A DNA stretch of 64,000 bases from Maribacter hydrothermalis (GTDB taxonomy: Bacteria > Bacteroidota > Bacteroidia > Flavobacteriales > Flavobacteriaceae): contig NZ_CP018760.1 in NCBI RefSeq assembly GCF_001913155.1, positions 3,534,001-3,598,000 of the forward strand, read 5' to 3'. Shown here one piece after another: positions 61,145 to 64,000 of this stretch. The translations under genes and the position numbers were made by a program. Below the pieces are notes generated by a model. That model saw only the letters and a program-made list of their open reading frames with translations, was not told the DNA's origin and did not search any database. Each line of letters starts with the position of its first letter. Within the stretch, counting starts at the first letter, position 1.

Positions 61145-61270
61145 AATTTTTTTACTCGATAATCGAGATATAAGTGCTCCGAGGTTTGACTAAAAATTAA
61201 GATATTTCTTCCTATAAAAACCTCATGGCCTTGCCCTGAGGTTGTTTACTTGATAATGGAGATTTAATTG
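61145..61270. repeat. Repeat copies D and D2 (94-nt spacing)
   Basis: CTCGATAATCGAG at 61155-61167, and a worn copy CTTGATAATGGAG at 61249-61261, exactly 94 bases further on, each preceded by TTTA. CCCTGAGGTTGTTTACT joins the units as in copies A-C. This fills the 255-base gap between add and the DUF6326-like gene. Confidence 0.75.
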
Positions 61271-61315
61271 CGCTGACCCTTGCAAATATTTAACCTCATT
61301 TGTCTGGTAAAGGCC

Positions 61316-61699
61316 TTAAAGGGGTTTATTAGCTGCTGTGACACCTATGATTGCGACCAAAGTGCATATTTCTACAACGCTAAAAAAAATGTAATGCAGC
61401 ATATTGTCCCCAGTAACTAAACTACCAAATTGAACCACTAGCATTAAAACGGCGACAGTTATTGTAAGTATTTTATTCAACCTATTTTTAAGAACAGTGG
61501 ATAGCACAATCATGAGCATAGGTATTTCCATAATTATCGCAAACTTTAGAAGGAATTCCTCGTTAAATTGGATACCATCTACCTCACCTGTAAGTAGTTG
61601 ATTTAGAAATACGGAATTATAAATGGAGAATACATCGCAAAAAAGGTAGTTAGCGGTTAAAAATATCCAAAGTGTACTTTGTAGCTGTTTCGTTTTCAT
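61316..61699 (-). CDS. Small membrane protein, DUF6326-like
   Basis: 127 residues with four predicted helices (about 8-24, 48-64, 72-90 and 100-120). LWIFLTANYLFCDVFSIYNS and the ending AIIGVTAANKP resemble DUF6326. No function is known. It precedes the Crp-like regulator by 114 bases on the same strand in the opposite order of transcription, so is separate. Confidence 0.55.
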   Translation of the reverse strand: MKTKQLQSTLWIFLTANYLFCDVFSIYNSVFLNQLLTGEVDGIQFNEEFLLKFAIIMEIPMLMIVLSTVLKNRLNKILTITVAVLMLVVQFGSLVTGDNMLHYIFFSVVEICTLVAIIGVTAANKPL

Positions 61700-61813
61700 G
61701 CTGTTGTCGTTGCTATTGTCAAATTTAAAACCGACATGTGCATCGGTTAAGTTTGTTGCAAAACTAGAAATGAAAACGTGTTGATAACGTTCACTTAAGT
61801 GAAGAAATGGAGA

Positions 61814-62392
61814 TTATACGTTCTTATCTATAATTCTAGAACGTATTCTGCTTAGTGATTGCGGTTTTACGCCAATAAAACTAGCCAGCTGGTGTTGTGG
61901 TATGCGCTGTATAAGGTCGGGCCTATTTTTTAATAAACTTAGATAGCGTTGTTCTGGAGTAGATGTTTTAAACTGGTCAAAATCTATTTGTTGTTTTGCT
62001 AAAAGCTCTTCGGATAAAATTCGACACAAGGTTTCAAATTTTGGAAATTTCTTAAAAATTTCACTTTCCATATCTGGGTTAGAAATTACTAGAATGGAAT
62101 CTTCATTACAGGCTATATAATGTTCAGACGGTTTTTTGCTAATTACACTATGTGGTGTAACACCTTCCATTTCAGTATAAAAAGCTGTAGTTTTTTCTTC
62201 GCCGTCAATAACGTAATAAGTTCTAATGCATCCTTTTAGAACAAAATAACCTTCATTACTACGTTGTCCTTCCTTAAGCAAAATAGCACCCTTTTTTTTA
62301 GTGTGAAAAATATTCAGGGTAATTAGATTTTCTTTTTCAGCGTCATCAAGGGTAAGGTAGTTTGATATAAAATTGAATAATAAATTATGCAT
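61814..62392 (-). CDS. Crp/Fnr-like transcriptional regulator
   Basis: 192 residues. The cyclic-nucleotide-binding beta barrel covers about 20-120 (KGAILLKEGQRSNEGYFVLKG), then a C-terminal helix-turn-helix with IPQHQLASFIGVKPQSLSRI. The PRxA/RAA phosphate cassette of CRP is not seen, so the ligand is probably not cAMP. It may regulate the downstream small membrane protein gene. Confidence 0.82.
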   Translation of the reverse strand: MHNLLFNFISNYLTLDDAEKENLITLNIFHTKKKGAILLKEGQRSNEGYFVLKGCIRTYYVIDGEEKTTAFYTEMEGVTPHSVISKKPSEHYIACNEDSILVISNPDMESEIFKKFPKFETLCRILSEELLAKQQIDFDQFKTSTPEQRYLSLLKNRPDLIQRIPQHQLASFIGVKPQSLSRIRSRIIDKNV

Positions 62393-62540
62393 CTTGTTTT
62401 CTTATCAATTTTTTAATCAATTCATCTTATGGATGAAAACTGTTAGATTTTATTTTTCTAAAACTTTTCAAAGGAGGCTTATCAACTTAACCATTTTAAT
62501 ACATTGAATATGCAGACCAATATTCGTACTACCTGTGGTA

Positions 62541-62924
62541 TTACAAAACGTAGTTGTTAAATAGGTCTACCAACTCCTTTTCAGGGTCTAAACTTAATCC
62601 CGAACGCGTGGTAGAGCTTTGTATAACGGTGCTTCTGCAAGCTGTTAACCACCCAAACCGGTCAGGTAGATCTAGCTTTCCTATTGGTCCGCCATTGGAG
62701 TTTCCTTCACAAATTAATTTCCAAGCTTTTAAATAATCATTTAGTATTTCATACTCAATTTCTGGTGAAAATGCTTTTAGTTTCTCCTTATCAATATGGT
62801 ATTTTATATCCAAAAACTTAGTTCGTTTACAGAAAAGAATAACGCCTACATTAAAGAATTCTTCTCGTTCTACTTTGGGAACGATACGTACTATCGCAAA
62901 TTTAAATGTTTGTCTATCTTGCAT
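62541..62924 (-). CDS. DUF3037 protein
   Basis: 127 residues matching DUF3037: FKFAIVRIVPKVEREEFFNVGVILF near the start and ACRSTVIQSSTTRSGL near the end. The function is unknown; the family commonly sits with HipA-like kinases. It overlaps the kinase gene by 11 bases, so they are translated together. Confidence 0.8.
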   Translation of the reverse strand: MQDRQTFKFAIVRIVPKVEREEFFNVGVILFCKRTKFLDIKYHIDKEKLKAFSPEIEYEILNDYLKAWKLICEGNSNGGPIGKLDLPDRFGWLTACRSTVIQSSTTRSGLSLDPEKELVDLFNNYVL

Positions 62925-63693
62925 CTTCCGCTTCTTTTACTAAAACATCGATCATAGATAGCTTAGTAGTGATAAATTTAATGTAAGCCGTCCTTTTTTC
63001 ATTCGCATTTAAAACATCGGATTCACTCGTTAGCCAATCTTCGGGTATTTTTGAAACTATTTCCGTTATTTTTTCAAGTGTAATGAATTGTTGAATTTCG
63101 GATGCAGCTTCAGTTAGGGCAGTGGCTTGTTGTAAAAGTACATGGTCTTTTATAAATGGGAATGTTCTAGAAAGATGACTTTCCCATGTTTCCCAATTAT
63201 GATGAAAATAGAAGCTTGCACCATTATCTATCACCCATAGCTCATTATGCCAATACAAGAGATTTGCATTCTTGGCCGTTCGGTCTATATTACTTATTAA
63301 ACTATCTAAAACAACAACTTTTGAAGCTGTTATGGCATCTGCCTTTGATATTAACGGGTCAAAAGTTATGGCACCGGATAAAAAGTGCAAACCAAGATTT
63401 AGCCCAACACTAAACTTTAATAAATCTTGAATTTCCTCATCGGGTTCCGTTTGTCTAAAGGAATCTTCTAAATTCATAAATACCAACTCTGGTACTTTTA
63501 AACCAATAGCACGTGCCAATTCGCCACCAATAAATTCTGAAATGAGCGATTTTTTACCTTGCCCTGACCCTCTAAATTTAAGCACGTACAAGAAATCGTC
63601 ATCTGCTTTTACAATAGCAGGCATAGAACCGCCTTCCCGCAAAGGCTGTAAATATTGAACAACATCTACTGTTCTAATATCAAGTGTATTCAT
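62914..63693 (-). CDS. HipA-like kinase
   Basis: 259 residues, shorter than HipA toxins (about 440). Conserved kinase parts are the ATP-binding Lys region VLKFRGSGQGKKSLISEF, the catalytic-loop SNIDRTAKNANLL (Asp and Asn) and the metal motif VIDNGASF. This short type always pairs with DUF3037 and may not be a toxin. It has no HipB-like antitoxin next to it. Its substrate is unknown. Confidence 0.78.
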   Translation of the reverse strand: MNTLDIRTVDVVQYLQPLREGGSMPAIVKADDDFLYVLKFRGSGQGKKSLISEFIGGELARAIGLKVPELVFMNLEDSFRQTEPDEEIQDLLKFSVGLNLGLHFLSGAITFDPLISKADAITASKVVVLDSLISNIDRTAKNANLLYWHNELWVIDNGASFYFHHNWETWESHLSRTFPFIKDHVLLQQATALTEAASEIQQFITLEKITEIVSKIPEDWLTSESDVLNANEKRTAYIKFITTKLSMIDVLVKEAEDAR

Positions 63694-63738
63694 ACTTGCT
63701 AAGGTAGCGTTTGTGTAGTTATCAATTTGTATAATGCT

Positions 63739-64000
63739 TTAAATGACATTGGCTATAGTCTCAAGAATATAGTGCAAAGCCCCAACAATGATCGCAAGCG
63801 CAATTATTATTACCAGTCTGATCAGAAATGAATTGTTATTGTTTTGTACCCTTTTTTTTAGATAGAAAATATCTAATAAAATAAAGAGTAATGCTATAAT
63901 ACAACCAATAATTACACCTACATAAAGTAAAACAAAATCGTGAATACTATTTAAAAACGTAAACTCACTGGTTTCGGACTTGGAAACTGGTCCTAAAACA
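63739..64000 (-). CDS. Partial membrane protein cut by the window edge
   Basis: An open minus-strand frame runs from 63999 to a stop at 63739-63741, giving 86 C-terminal residues. Two hydrophobic helices (VLLYVGVIIGCIIALLFIL and LVIIIALAIIVGALHYIL) flank a basic loop YLKKRVQNNNN. The start is beyond the window. I do not recognise the family. Confidence 0.5.
   Translation of the reverse strand, partial: VLGPVSKSETSEFTFLNSIHDFVLLYVGVIIGCIIALLFILLDIFYLKKRVQNNNNSFLIRLVIIIALAIIVGALHYILETIANVI

Overview
The window looks like the chromosome of a marine flavobacterium (Bacteroidetes, Flavobacteriaceae). The DNA is AT-rich. Promoters look like the Bacteroidetes TTG / TAnnTTTG type. Many genes belong to families typical of this group: DUF4834, YfhO, Lacal_2735, DUF2452, DUF4199, TIGR03643, BfmA/BtgA and BatA-like proteins. 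I cannot name the species from sequence alone.

Layout. 1-2.8 kb: the 3' end of a serine-palmitoyltransferase-like alpha-oxoamine synthase facing a GNAT-fold protein, then an outer-membrane protein. 2.9-8.3 kb: an envelope glycan group (DUF4834, YfhO, a family 4 glycosyltransferase, a flippase). 8.4-25.2 kb: housekeeping genes (RluA, UvrA, Nth, Bcp, an MBL hydrolase, a degenerate dihydroorotase, a BatA-like protein, a GT2), plus a tandem pair of ECF-like sigma factors, each followed by a related unannotated protein of 46-47 residues.

25.4-40.8 kb: a genomic island inserted at tRNA-Ser(UGA). A 13-bp direct repeat marks both ends (25458-25470 and 40821-40833). It carries a tyrosine recombinase, two mobilisation-type genes, a reverse transcriptase next to 400 bases of gene-poor DNA, a tightly packed operon (MmeI-like DNA methyltransferase, SF2 helicase, GIY-YIG nuclease, PLD protein with zinc ribbons), an AbiE-type toxin-antitoxin pair with a secreted third protein, and a small phosphatase-like protein. 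The four-gene operon with the neighbouring RT is my best candidate for an undescribed defence system.

41-53 kb: a photoprotection and pterin/flavin region with photolyase/cryptochrome proteins, DUF2256, TIGR03643, flavin reductase, GTP cyclohydrolase I, a PTPS-type pterin synthase, glutathione peroxidase, DoxX-like proteins, a CDP-alcohol transferase and an FAD oxidoreductase. Five promoter regions here carry the same inverted motif, TTGTTTA-N18-TAAACA(A/T), with exactly 18 bases between half-sites each time. This defines a likely regulon, probably light- or stress-controlled, whose regulator is not in the window.

53-64 kb: mixed genes (DsbA/FrnE-like, HbpS-like, M14 peptidase, Rieske oxygenase with a divergent TetR regulator and a perfect 15-bp-arm operator, adenosine deaminase, a Crp-like regulator, DUF3037 and a HipA-like kinase). 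Two decayed pieces, at 59.4-59.8 and 53.1-53.3 kb, look like the N- and C-termini of one type IIG restriction-modification gene. A dispersed repeat of about 94 nt with a CTCGATNATCGAG palindrome occurs in at least three intergenic places.
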